64,000 nucleotides of DNA from JBBDWK01 sp040902885 (GTDB lineage: Bacteria > Acidobacteriota > Terriglobia > Bryobacterales > Bryobacteraceae): positions 29,746 to 93,745 of the forward strand of contig JBBDWK010000081.1 of the NCBI GenBank assembly GCA_040902885.1, written 5' to 3'. The translations under genes were made by a program, and so were the position numbers. Below the pieces are notes generated by a model that was not told the origin of the DNA, ran no database searches, and saw only the letters and a program-made list of their open reading frames with translations. Below, in pieces: positions 25,545-33,308 of this stretch. Position 1 is the first letter of the stretch, and each line of letters starts with the position of its first letter.

Positions 25545-26404
25545 TAGATCATTTCCAATGCCCTAAGCTTCGCGCTGCGCGAAGGCGGATTCTCCCGCAC
25601 TTCCTCTTCGCGCGGCTGCAAGGGGCGCTTCGTGAGAATCACGGCCCGTCCTTCGCGCGCCAGAGATCGAAACTTTTCCTTGACCTTGCGGTCTTCGAGC
25701 GACATGAAGGAGATGGTCACAATGCGCCCGCCGCTCTTGACGACTTCCGGCGCGATTTCGAGCAGCCGGTCCAACTCCCCCTGCTCGTCGTTTACCTCCA
25801 TGCGCAGCGCCATGAACGTGCGCGTCGCAGGGTGCAAACGCCCCGTTCGGGGCACGGCCCGCTCCACTACACCCGCCAGGTGCAGCGTGCTCCTTATGGG
25901 CCGCGCCCGAACGATTGCTCTGGCTATCTTCCGCGCCCTCCTTTCCTCGCCTAGCTGATAGATCAGATCGGCGAGCGCCTTTTCGGCACTGTGATTTACC
26001 AGATCGCCCGCCGTCGCACCCTGGCTTCGATCCATGCGCATGTCCAGCGGGCCGTCCGATAAGATTGAGAACCCTCGATCGGCGTCGGTCAACTGATACC
26101 GGCTGACGCCAAGGTCGGCCAGCAGCCCGTCGACTTTCTCCATGCCCAGTTCCCATGGAGCCTGATCGAGAGTGGAAAAGCTCCCCTGCCTGTAATGAAT
26201 GCGTTCGCCGAGTTGTGCCGTATTCCGCTTCGCCATCTCCAGCGAGTCCGCATCCCTGTCGTTCGCTACCACCAAACCCGTCGTCAGCCGCCGCGCGATT
26301 TCGGCCGTGTGCCCGCCCAGTCCCGCGGTGGCGTCGATGTAGATACCGTCCGGCCGCACCGCCAGGAACTCCAGCGCTTCCGCCGCCATTACTGGATAGT
26401 GCAT
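25544..26404 (-). CDS. rsmH: 16S rRNA (cytosine1402-N4)-methyltransferase RsmH
   Basis: 286 residues starting MHYPVMAAEALEFL. The SAM-binding motif is YIDATAGLGGHTAEIA. LLADLGVSRYQLTDADRGFS and the C-terminal SFMSLEDRKVKEKF are specific RsmH/MraW signatures. It methylates C1402 of 16S rRNA. It follows mraZ after 5 bp, as in most bacteria. Confidence 0.97.
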   Translation of the reverse strand: MHYPVMAAEALEFLAVRPDGIYIDATAGLGGHTAEIARRLTTGLVVANDRDADSLEMAKRNTAQLGERIHYRQGSFSTLDQAPWELGMEKVDGLLADLGVSRYQLTDADRGFSILSDGPLDMRMDRSQGATAGDLVNHSAEKALADLIYQLGEERRARKIARAIVRARPIRSTLHLAGVVERAVPRTGRLHPATRTFMALRMEVNDEQGELDRLLEIAPEVVKSGGRIVTISFMSLEDRKVKEKFRSLAREGRAVILTKRPLQPREEEVRENPPSRSAKLRALEMI

Positions 26405-26409
26405 GGCCC

Positions 26410-26877
26410 CTATTGCAAGCCCGCCCGCTGCAGAACATCCAGGTCCTCCTCGGGGGTTACAGCGGCTTCCGCACGGCGCCGCTCGTACACGGCCTCGCTA
26501 TAGATCTCGACGTGCCCGTTGTAGGCGCATAGCTTCACGCTCTGGTTTTCGATGCCCAAAGTCCGCCGCAGCTCCGGCGGCAACAGAATTCTCCCCTGCC
26601 CGTCCACCTCGGAATCCGCCCCCAAATCGGCGGCGTTGAACGCTACATTGCGCGCCACCTTGGGGTTCTCCCGGAACTCCTGAAAAAACTTTTGGCTTTG
26701 CCGCCACGCCTGAATAGGGTATATATGACCTATGCGGCGATCCAGGCTGGTGACGAAAAGCTTCTTTTCCGGAAGAGCGGCGAAAAACTCCTGGAAGACG
26801 ACGGGCAGCTTCAGCCGGCCCTTGTCGTCTACCCGCGCCGGGTACATCCCATTCGGCGGCTCTACCGGTTGATCCAC
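26410..26877 (-). CDS. mraZ: Transcriptional regulator MraZ
   Basis: 155 residues from a GTG at 26877, preceded by AAGGTGG as a ribosome-binding site; an in-frame ATG at 26847 is the alternative. The two AbrB-like repeats show the DDKGRLKLP motif near residue 16 and the matching DGQGRILLPPELRR near residue 95. MraZ binds DNA repeats in front of its own gene and regulates the dcw cluster. Here the start codon itself is part of one such repeat. Confidence 0.95.
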   Translation of the reverse strand: MDQPVEPPNGMYPARVDDKGRLKLPVVFQEFFAALPEKKLFVTSLDRRIGHIYPIQAWRQSQKFFQEFRENPKVARNVAFNAADLGADSEVDGQGRILLPPELRRTLGIENQSVKLCAYNGHVEIYSEAVYERRRAEAAVTPEEDLDVLQRAGLQ

Positions 26878-26916
26878 TTAAAGTCCACCTTAAGACCACT
26901 TTCAGACCACTTCCAC
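26874..26916 (-). promoter_or_regulatory. MraZ-box array at the head of the dcw cluster
   Basis: On the minus strand GTGG recurs at 26877, 26888, 26899 and 26910, exactly 11 bp apart, each in an A-rich context (AAAGTGG or AAGTGG), with an extra GTGG at 26916 offset by 6 bp. Such helically phased GTGG/AAAGTG repeats are the known form of MraZ binding sites. The array covers the transcription start, the ribosome-binding site and the GTG start codon, so binding could block both transcription and translation initiation. Confidence 0.85.
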
Positions 26917-26921
26917 AACCG

Positions 26922-26950
26922 ATTGTGTCATTGATGATTCTGGATTGCAA
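26922..26950 (-). promoter_or_regulatory. Predicted mraZ promoter
   Basis: TTGCAA (26950-26945) is followed after 17 bp by CACAAT (26927-26922), each four of six consensus bases. The expected start near 26915 falls in the first MraZ box. The promoter is a prediction from spacing and position. Confidence 0.45.
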
Positions 26951-27074
26951 TAGCCTTTTCGGGGAAATTCTTGATTTTTTGGGAGTTACTCAAACCACTA
27001 TGTATTCGGTAGGGTTTCCTAGTACCACAACATCTTGCATCTCATGGCGAATATAAAGCGAAGGAGTGGCTCTT

Positions 27075-27443
27075 GTGAAGCGGTTTAGCGCCAGCGAGGC
27101 GGCTCGACGGCTGATTCAGGTGCCGCCGTCGGAACAGCGGGATGCAGCCATGCGCAAGGTGATCCGCAAGATTCCCAAGGGGAAAGTGGCTACCTACGCT
27201 CAGGTGGCCGCCGCCGCCGGATATCCTCTATACCACCGCCAGGTGGTGCAATTGCTAAGAAAGTCGGGCGACTCGCTGCCCTGGCAGCGTGTCGTCGGCG
27301 CCGGAGGCCAAATTCGCCTGAAGCTGGACCAAGCGCGGGAGCAGCGACTGCGACTCGAGATGGAAGGTGTCCGCTTCCGCGGCAAGTGCGTTGCAATGGA
27401 CGAGCACCAGCATGCGTTCCGCACCTGGGAACTGGATGACTAG
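27075..27443 (+). CDS. Alkyltransferase-like (ATL) DNA-binding protein
   Basis: 122 residues. The GTG at 27075 is chosen because AAGGAG ends 8 nt upstream; the in-frame GTG at 27066 overlaps that site. The fold is the C-terminal DNA-binding domain of O6-methylguanine methyltransferases (MRKVIRKIPKGKVATYAQVAAAAG; RQVVQLLRKS). The acceptor motif PCHR is replaced by PWQR, so the alkyl-accepting cysteine is Trp. In known ATL proteins this change abolishes transfer, and the protein flags alkylated guanine for nucleotide excision repair. It is divergent from mraZ and overlaps the next gene by 8 bp. Confidence 0.85.
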   Translation: MKRFSASEAARRLIQVPPSEQRDAAMRKVIRKIPKGKVATYAQVAAAAGYPLYHRQVVQLLRKSGDSLPWQRVVGAGGQIRLKLDQAREQRLRLEMEGVRFRGKCVAMDEHQHAFRTWELDD

Positions 27444-28830
27444 ACGGCGCCGGTTGGCGCTGGTTGTAGTCTACGCCCATTTCCTTGCCCTGGCCGCGGA
27501 CGGCCTGTGGTCGTACTTCACACCCGACGACATGATGAATCTCTATGGCTATTGGAGCAAACCATTGAGCCGTTTACTGCTCGATGGCCTCCCGCTCTTC
27601 TCCAGCGGGTACCGGCCGGCCGGAGCCCTTTTCTACGTGCCGGTGTTTCACGTTTTCGGGTTTGACCCTCTGCCATTTCGAGTCGTCTGTTTTCTTCTGT
27701 TAGCTCTGAATCTATATCTGAACTTTGCGTTTGTACACAGGCTGACCGGTTCATCGGCGGCAGCGATCGTCAGCGCGCTTTTATTCTCGTATCATGCCCA
27801 CTTTGCGGACCTGTACTATAGCTCCGGCGCCGTATACGATCTTCTCGCATTTGTCTTTTTCTATTCTTGCCTGCTTTTATATGTCGGGATACGGCAGACA
27901 GAGCGTGTTCCCACTGCCTGGCAGCACGCCTGTCTGTGCGTTCTCTTTTGGCTCGCACTCAATTCGAAAGAGATTTCGGCGATGTTGCCGGTTGTTCTTC
28001 TGGCCTACGAGTGCTGCTACAAAAACGCTGTCCGGGCGATGCGAAAGTCATGCTTGCGCTGGGCCGTTGGGCCGGGGCGATGCATCCTGACCTTTGGGTT
28101 GTTGGGCGGGGCGCACATGCTGCCCCGGTTGCTCGGGGGCGGCAGCATGGCGTCGAATCCCGCCTACCGACCAGAACTCTCTCTCGGCGCGTATCTGGAG
28201 AATCTGCGCCACTATCTTGGACTTTTGCTCTACTGCCACGAAGGTATGACTGGGTTCGCCGCCGCAAGCATTGTCATCGCCATGCCGCTTCTGGCGCTCC
28301 TGCTAAAGAACGGGAATCTGGTGTTCTCGTGGCTGCTGTTTGTAATTGTCTCTCTCCCGGTTATGTTTATCGCCGCGCGTGGAGCGTTTGTATTATACCT
28401 GCCATACCTCGGTATGACGATGTATGCGGGCGTGGTTTTCGCGGCAGCGGCCCGGCCGGTATTCGAGACATTACGTCGCCGGACGGCAGTCGCGCTCGGA
28501 ACCCTGGGAGCAGCAGCGCTGGTGCTCTACAACGTTCACGATGGCGGAAAGCCGCAAGCTACCGGGTGGGTCCGTCCCGAACAGGCGAAGGTGCGGGAAG
28601 TCGCCGATAGAGTATCGGGAAGGTACAAGACATTGGGTAAGGGCGTTCGCGTCTTATTGATAAACAGTCCATTCCCCGATGACGACTATGGTCCCCTGTT
28701 TATCTTGCGGTTGTACTATCTTGACAGAAGTCTTCAAGTGAAATGGCTCAAGCAGAAGGGATCTCTGAGCCCGGAGGCGCTCGCGCAATACGATCACGTA
28801 TTCGAATTCCCGGAAGCCCGGGCGCGCTGA
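27436..28830 (+). CDS. Polytopic membrane protein, GT-C glycosyltransferase-like
   Basis: 464 residues from the ATG at 27436, which overlaps the ATL stop. There are about nine to eleven membrane segments. The first periplasmic loop contains FTPDDMMN, an acidic pair at the position used by GT-C/PMT-type lipid-linked sugar transferases, followed by YRPAGALFYVPVFHVFG. The C-terminal 90 residues are soluble (GRYKTLGKGVRVLLINSPFPDDD). No close family is recognised; transfer of sugars from polyprenyl carriers is a structural inference. Confidence 0.65.
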   Translation: MTRRRRLALVVVYAHFLALAADGLWSYFTPDDMMNLYGYWSKPLSRLLLDGLPLFSSGYRPAGALFYVPVFHVFGFDPLPFRVVCFLLLALNLYLNFAFVHRLTGSSAAAIVSALLFSYHAHFADLYYSSGAVYDLLAFVFFYSCLLLYVGIRQTERVPTAWQHACLCVLFWLALNSKEISAMLPVVLLAYECCYKNAVRAMRKSCLRWAVGPGRCILTFGLLGGAHMLPRLLGGGSMASNPAYRPELSLGAYLENLRHYLGLLLYCHEGMTGFAAASIVIAMPLLALLLKNGNLVFSWLLFVIVSLPVMFIAARGAFVLYLPYLGMTMYAGVVFAAAARPVFETLRRRTAVALGTLGAAALVLYNVHDGGKPQATGWVRPEQAKVREVADRVSGRYKTLGKGVRVLLINSPFPDDDYGPLFILRLYYLDRSLQVKWLKQKGSLSPEALAQYDHVFEFPEARAR

Positions 28831-29202
28831 TCTTGACTTACGCCAGGATCGCGGTCGCACAAACCACCGCAAAGTGCCGAATCACACATGCGCCGGCTCG
28901 TTATTTTCCATACAGCCCTGAGCCGCGTTCCCGCCCGCCGTGCGCGCGTGGCCAACTTCGCGGTAGATACAGATATTTAGCTATAGCTGGCCTGGCGTCA
29001 GTGTTCCACCGCCCGCTGTTCTCCAAAGTACAATCCTTGTGCGTGACGGGTTGCTCGCGGTATTCGTTTGCGGTATCACGGTTGCAGTGGAGCCCTGGGA
29101 GGTGATCGGAAATCCCGATGCCTCTTGAGTAACTGGGGAACGAACATGGCCGGCTCAGAAAGAAGTGTGCGCCCCACGCAAACGAACTAAGGAGAAATGC
29201 AT
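28831..29202. other. Non-coding interval
   Basis: Short overlapping frames here have no coding signature or ribosome-binding site. The only clear element is the AAGGAG at 29189-29194 for the downstream stress gene. No other structure was seen. Confidence 0.6.
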
Positions 29203-29778
29203 ATGGCAGGAAAGAATACGGCAGCATTCGGCATCTATTCCAATCGGGTTCAGGTCGAGCAGGCAATTGACTCCCTTCTCGCAGCCAGATTCAGGAATGA
29301 AGACATCTCGGTACTGTTCCCCGACAATCAGGGAACCAAAGACTTCGCACACGAGAAGAACACGAAGGCTCCGGAAGGCGCCACTGCGGGAGTAGGTGCG
29401 GGTGGAGCCATCGGCGGTACGCTTGGCCTCCTGGCTGGAATAGGGGCGCTCGCGATTCCAGGCCTCGGCCCATTTATCGCGGCGGGGCCGATCATGACAG
29501 CCTTGGCCGGTCTGGGTGTTGGAGGCGCCGTCGGCGGGCTGGTTGGGGCCCTGGTCGGTATGGGTATCCCGGAATATGAAGCGAAGCGCTATGACGGCCG
29601 CGTAAGACAGGGCAGCATTTTGGTTTCCGTTCATTGCGACAACTCGGAGTGGGTCGGCCGGGCGAAGAATATTCTGAAGCAGACCGGAGCCGAAGATGTC
29701 GCCTCTGCCGGAGAGGCCGGTTCCGACTACGGGAAAACGGACAAGCCTCTTCCACGCACGGGCGCTGGCTCGATTTAG
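29203..29778 (+). CDS. General stress protein (YflT-like N-terminus) with glycine-zipper segment
   Basis: 191 residues. The ATG at 29203 lies 8 nt after AAGGAG; an ATG at 29197 would be too close. Residues 1-50 (AFGIYSNRVQVEQAIDSLLAARFRNEDISVLFPD) match the small heat-induced stress domain. A glycine-rich hydrophobic stretch (about 65-120, GAGGAIGGTLGLLAGIGAL) resembles a glycine zipper able to insert in or coat membranes. The end (SILVSVHCDNSEWVGRAKNILKQTGAEDV) forms an alpha/beta unit. Function is inferred as stress related from family resemblance only. Confidence 0.75.
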   Translation: MAGKNTAAFGIYSNRVQVEQAIDSLLAARFRNEDISVLFPDNQGTKDFAHEKNTKAPEGATAGVGAGGAIGGTLGLLAGIGALAIPGLGPFIAAGPIMTALAGLGVGGAVGGLVGALVGMGIPEYEAKRYDGRVRQGSILVSVHCDNSEWVGRAKNILKQTGAEDVASAGEAGSDYGKTDKPLPRTGAGSI

Positions 29779-29833
29779 ACTCGGCCCGGTTGGCCCTTGC
29801 GCTTCAGCCGCCCGCCGAGAGCTGAGCAGTGAA

Positions 29834-30040
29834 GTGGCTGAGGAATTCTTCCAGTCCGCTGTGAAGGATTGTCATCCATCCGACTACATCAGGAATGCGC
29901 CCCTGCCTCACCCGGCGCGCTGTGCCCTGGAGATCGTCAAGGAACCCTCCACCGCTGGCATCCTGATTCTCGAATCTGTCGAGTTCAAGGAACAGCCGGC
30001 CACGTCGCATCAGAAGTACGTTGTGAATCAGGATCGGTAG
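29834..30040 (+). CDS. Possible small protein of unknown function
   Basis: A 68-residue frame from a GTG with only a weak upstream purine stretch. It includes ALEIVKEPSTAGILILESVEF. It is listed because it ends 47 bp before a strong terminator and follows the stress gene on the same strand. A competing frame exists on the other strand and nothing is recognised, so it may be non-coding. Confidence 0.25.
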   Translation: MAEEFFQSAVKDCHPSDYIRNAPLPHPARCALEIVKEPSTAGILILESVEFKEQPATSHQKYVVNQDR

Positions 30041-30087
30041 AAGTGATCCGCGAAGGCGCGCGCTCACCCATCAGAAGCTTTCTTCCG

Positions 30088-30127
30088 GCCCGCTTATGGC
30101 TTCGGCTTTGGGCGGGCTTTTTGTTTT
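30088..30127 (+). terminator. Rho-independent terminator
   Basis: GCCCGC (30088-30093) pairs with GCGGGC (30112-30117), with an inner GGC-TTC-GGC that can extend the structure, followed by TTTTTGTTTT (30118-30127). It ends the plus-strand transcript of the stress protein and the possible small gene. Confidence 0.85.
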
Positions 30128-30147
30128 GGCGCGTGCCGGGTCGTGGA

Positions 30148-30666
30148 TCACAACGCGATCCGTGCCGTAGCAGCCGGCTGCAGTTGCTGGCCGCCGCCAA
30201 ATATCGCTGGCCGCGCCAGGAATAGACCCGCGAGACTGACAATCTCCCCAATGAGTGGGACCGGCGGCTCGTGAGCGGCAAGCAACGCCCATGCGTCATT
30301 CAAACCCGGCCAGAGCGCAGTGAACAGAATCGCGTACCAAGCCCATTTCTGAAATCGCCGAAGACCATAGAGCGCCAGTAGTACAACACACAGACCGCTG
30401 TTCATGACATTCACCAGTTCAATATGCTGCGCGGTGACAAAAGCGACGGCCACCGGCCGGCTGAAGTTCTGGATGTCGTTCAGGGAATACTCAGCCGGGC
30501 CGGGCGGGAACTGGCCGGACAGCCATGGTTTGCCGGGATTCTGCTCGCTGCTCAGGTACGCAAAGTACAAGACGGTTGACGCCAGGAGCGGCACCAGTCC
30601 GCCTACGATAACCAGGATCGACCCAATGTTAAGGGTTTTGGGCAGACTGGCCGTTGAGTTTTTCAT
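30148..30666 (-). CDS. Four-helix membrane protein of unknown function
   Basis: 172 residues. The start at 30666 has a strong AAGGAGGG site immediately upstream; the frame extends further 5' but without coding character. Hydrophobic segments occur at about 14-35, 75-100, 107-128 and 135-155. Short motifs such as VNVMNSGLCVVLLALYGLRRFQKW and ALWPGLNDAWALLA suggest a small integral inner-membrane protein. No family is recognised. It is convergent with the stress gene and not clearly in an operon. Confidence 0.6.
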   Translation of the reverse strand: MKNSTASLPKTLNIGSILVIVGGLVPLLASTVLYFAYLSSEQNPGKPWLSGQFPPGPAEYSLNDIQNFSRPVAVAFVTAQHIELVNVMNSGLCVVLLALYGLRRFQKWAWYAILFTALWPGLNDAWALLAAHEPPVPLIGEIVSLAGLFLARPAIFGGGQQLQPAATARIAL

Positions 30667-31028
30667 TGTCCCTCCTTCGAGAACGAACCTACGTGGCCTC
30701 ACGGATGTTTTCGTCCTTGTTGCACGCGGGTCATGGGCGACCCTTGGTAATTCTAATATGTATGTCAGCGCCGGCTGCGTAAGAAGACGACGCGAGAGCT
30801 CGTCGAGTTCTACCGCGCTTCCCATGATATGACCCGGCTGGAGCGGCAAGCTCCCAGGGCCGCATACGTCCAGCAGCTCGTTCAGGCGTGGCGGGAATTG
30901 ATTCGGCGGGAGAAACTTGGGTAGTGGGGGTTCCAGCAGCAGTACCGGTACAGAACGGCCAACAAAAGCGTGCATGTGGCCGTGACGCAAACGGAATCCA
31001 GGACGAGCCGTGATATCATGCCCGCGCC
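30667..31028. other. Interval without a supported gene
   Basis: On the plus strand, 30757-30924 is an open, Arg/Lys-rich frame (KKTTRELVEFYRASHD... WRELIRREKLG) with an in-frame stop just before it and no start codon near its beginning. It might be the tail of a lost gene. Nothing else is evident. Confidence 0.4.
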
Positions 31029-31727
31029 ATCAAAACCATTGCCTTGGTTGCTGGACTGCTGGCCGCCACATCAGCAGTAAGCGCCGCTACTTTTTACACC
31101 TATGTTGCGGCCAGGACCGGTCCTGTCCTTTGCGTAGCCGAGAACGGCGCGTACTTGATAGTGCCAGAGTTCGTCGAAAGTGGACCCTGCGGGCTGAGCA
31201 CCACTTTCGGGACCGCCGCCGCATTCGCCAGTGCCGAACCCAGCTTCCTCGAGGTAGCCGGAGCAATCGGCAGGCAGCATGCCGCCAGGGTCTACGCTTT
31301 GACCTCCGTCGAAGATGTGTACATTCCTTCGGCCAATGGGTACGCCGTCTTCGGGTTCGATATCTTCGGGTTTTCGGATCACCCTGTCTTCTTCCGGCGC
31401 CACGCGGAATTCAACGGGGCTTCTCTCGGCATCCTAGAGGGTGGCTTCGGTGTCGGGAAAAGCTTCAAGGTCCCCGTGCGGGCCGGCGTCCCCTTCGCCT
31501 TCAAGATCACCCTGGAGGCCAGCGAGCCGTTCGACTTGGACCCGAACTTCGAATTCCCTGAAGAAGACGAAAGCTCTATCTGCCGCCCATTTTTCTACGA
31601 TGCCTGGGTCGCGCCGCGCCCGATAGTCTTCCTGCCAACGCCAGAGCCGAGCACCACAGCTATGCTGCTAATTGCGGGCGGTTTTTTAGCTTGGCGACGG
31701 AGACGAAAGGGCGGTCGAGTGGCGTGA
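31029..31727 (+). CDS. PEP-CTERM sorting-domain protein (start codon unclear)
   Basis: About 232 residues. The C-terminus TPEPSTTAMLLIAGGFLAWRRRRK is a textbook PEP-CTERM signal: PEP motif, membrane helix, basic tail. It directs export and exosortase processing. An N-terminal signal peptide (KTIALVAGLLAATSAVSA) is also clear, but no ATG or GTG precedes it in frame. The candidates are ATC at 31029 and TTG at 31044, and an in-frame stop lies at 31011. An ATG at 31018 is one frame away, so a 1-base indel near 31020-31028 could have damaged the start. The mature part has four Cys residues and no recognised domain. Confidence 0.7.
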   Translation: MKTIALVAGLLAATSAVSAATFYTYVAARTGPVLCVAENGAYLIVPEFVESGPCGLSTTFGTAAAFASAEPSFLEVAGAIGRQHAARVYALTSVEDVYIPSANGYAVFGFDIFGFSDHPVFFRRHAEFNGASLGILEGGFGVGKSFKVPVRAGVPFAFKITLEASEPFDLDPNFEFPEEDESSICRPFFYDAWVAPRPIVFLPTPEPSTTAMLLIAGGFLAWRRRRKGGRVA

Positions 31728-31958
31728 GATGAACTGGCATCACTGAGATGAGGAAGGAGCACTGTCGGGGCGAGCAGAAGGCAAGAAGGCGACAGAAGAA
31801 GTGGCGGTGAAAAGCCCTGCGCTGCGGGTCGGAGTCGCGAAGCTGAACGCTGGATCGAGCAGCGGCGGCAGCAATGGAATGATTAAAAGCGGGTCATCCA
31901 ACACTTCGCAACACAAAAGGGATAAAATGTTGTTTCTCGTTTTGCGCGGGAGACCAAC

Positions 31959-33308
31959 ATGGCAGCCAAGTCCCTCAAGATCGATAGCCTTGAACTTGAT
32001 CTTGAAAATCCGCGGATCACGCTGGCGTCCGACCAGCGCGATGCGATGCAGAAGATCATCAAAGAGCAAAAGGTCAAGCTGATCAACCTTGCTGAAAGCA
32101 TCGCCGACAAGGGCCTCAGCCCCATGGACCGGTGCTTGGTGCTGCGCTCCCCCAGCGACGGTCGCTTCATCGTGCTGGAGGGTAATCGGCGCATTCTGGC
32201 GGCGAAGCTGCTCAAGAACCCATCTCTCGTTGACAGCCTTGAGATGCCTGAGGGGCACAAGAAGCGGCTGCAGAAAGCCGCTCTGACTTTCGATCCCAAA
32301 AAAATTGAGCCCGTGGACTGCTATGAGGTTGCCGACCGAGCCGAGGGCGTGGAGTGGATTCGGCGGCGGCACACCGGCGAAGACGAAGGCCGCGGCATCA
32401 TTCCCTGGTCGGCAGTTGCGACGGCGAGGTTTCGCGGGCGCGATGCCGCGCTGCAGGCCTTAGACTTCGTCGGTCAGCATGGCGGTATCACGGAAGAGCA
32501 GGCGGATCTGATAGCCGGGAAATTTCCCCTGACGACGCTCGACCGCCTTCTCTCGACCCCGGCGGTGCGCAAATCCCTCGGCTTCGAATTGGTGGACGGC
32601 AAGCTGGAGACGGAACTGCCTCCCGAAGAAGCCATGAAACCGCTCCGGCGCATTGTCGTTGACCTGGCTGAGAAAAAGAAGACCGTCAGCGACTTGAAGT
32701 CGAAGGACCAGCAAATCGCCTACATCAATGAATTCAAGGCGTCCGACAGGCCGAATCTATCACTGAAGACCGGCAAGCTGAAGCCCGTAGAGAAAATCTC
32801 GCAAAAGGATTTCACTGCTAAGCCAGCGCCTGCACCAAAAAAGCCCAAACAGCCGAAAGCAGGGCCGCGCACCACGGTCGTGCCAAAATCATGCAAGCTG
32901 AACATCACGACCGCGAAGATCGAGAAGATCTACGGTGAACTGAGAATTCTGCAATTAGCGAAGCACGTTCACGCGATAGGGGTCCTGCTGCGCGTGTTCC
33001 TCGAAATGTCGGTCGACGACTATCTGACGAAAGCGGGTGTTCCGTTGACGTTCCAGGCCAAGGGCGGGCATACGGGGGACAAGAAACTGGCGGTCAAAGT
33101 CGAAGAAGCTATCGACCACATGGTTGCGAATGGCGCAACGAAGAAAGATTTCAAGGGTGTCCTGGCTGGCCTGAAAGATGATCATCATCCGTTTGCGATT
33201 GACACGCTACACGCATATATCCACAATCGGTTCTTCACGCCCACTGAAGGAAATCTGGTAACCGGATGGGACAATGCGCAGCGGTTCTTCGAGACGATCT
33301 GGCCATGA
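31959..33308 (+). CDS. ParB/sulfiredoxin-fold N-terminal domain protein
   Basis: 449 residues, ATG preceded by GGGAG. Residues 1-110 carry the two ParB-superfamily signatures, LENPR near residue 16 and LEGNRRILAAK near residue 73. Residues 120-260 are mostly helical. A basic Pro/Lys linker covers about 285-305 (KPAPAPKKPKQPK). The last 130 residues look all-helical (LLRVFLEMSVDDYL ... LHAYIHNRFF), somewhat like HEPN or abortive-infection C-terminal domains, though that resemblance is weak. It is longer than chromosomal ParB and lacks a ParA partner. It overlaps a DNA adenine methylase by 4 bp, so it probably acts on DNA, as a nuclease, specificity or immunity factor. Confidence 0.75.
   Translation: MAAKSLKIDSLELDLENPRITLASDQRDAMQKIIKEQKVKLINLAESIADKGLSPMDRCLVLRSPSDGRFIVLEGNRRILAAKLLKNPSLVDSLEMPEGHKKRLQKAALTFDPKKIEPVDCYEVADRAEGVEWIRRRHTGEDEGRGIIPWSAVATARFRGRDAALQALDFVGQHGGITEEQADLIAGKFPLTTLDRLLSTPAVRKSLGFELVDGKLETELPPEEAMKPLRRIVVDLAEKKKTVSDLKSKDQQIAYINEFKASDRPNLSLKTGKLKPVEKISQKDFTAKPAPAPKKPKQPKAGPRTTVVPKSCKLNITTAKIEKIYGELRILQLAKHVHAIGVLLRVFLEMSVDDYLTKAGVPLTFQAKGGHTGDKKLAVKVEEAIDHMVANGATKKDFKGVLAGLKDDHHPFAIDTLHAYIHNRFFTPTEGNLVTGWDNAQRFFETIWP

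Noticed and set aside
29804..30067. Minus-strand frame of 87 residues beside the stress gene
   Set aside because: No ribosome-binding site and it overlaps a plus-strand candidate that ends just before a terminator.
30757..30924. Short Arg/Lys-rich plus-strand frame
   Set aside because: No start codon at its beginning and a stop just upstream; at most the tail of a lost gene.
31740..32372. Minus-strand frame opposite the ParB-like gene
   Set aside because: The plus strand has ribosome-binding site, domain motifs and coupling to the methylase; the minus frame has none.
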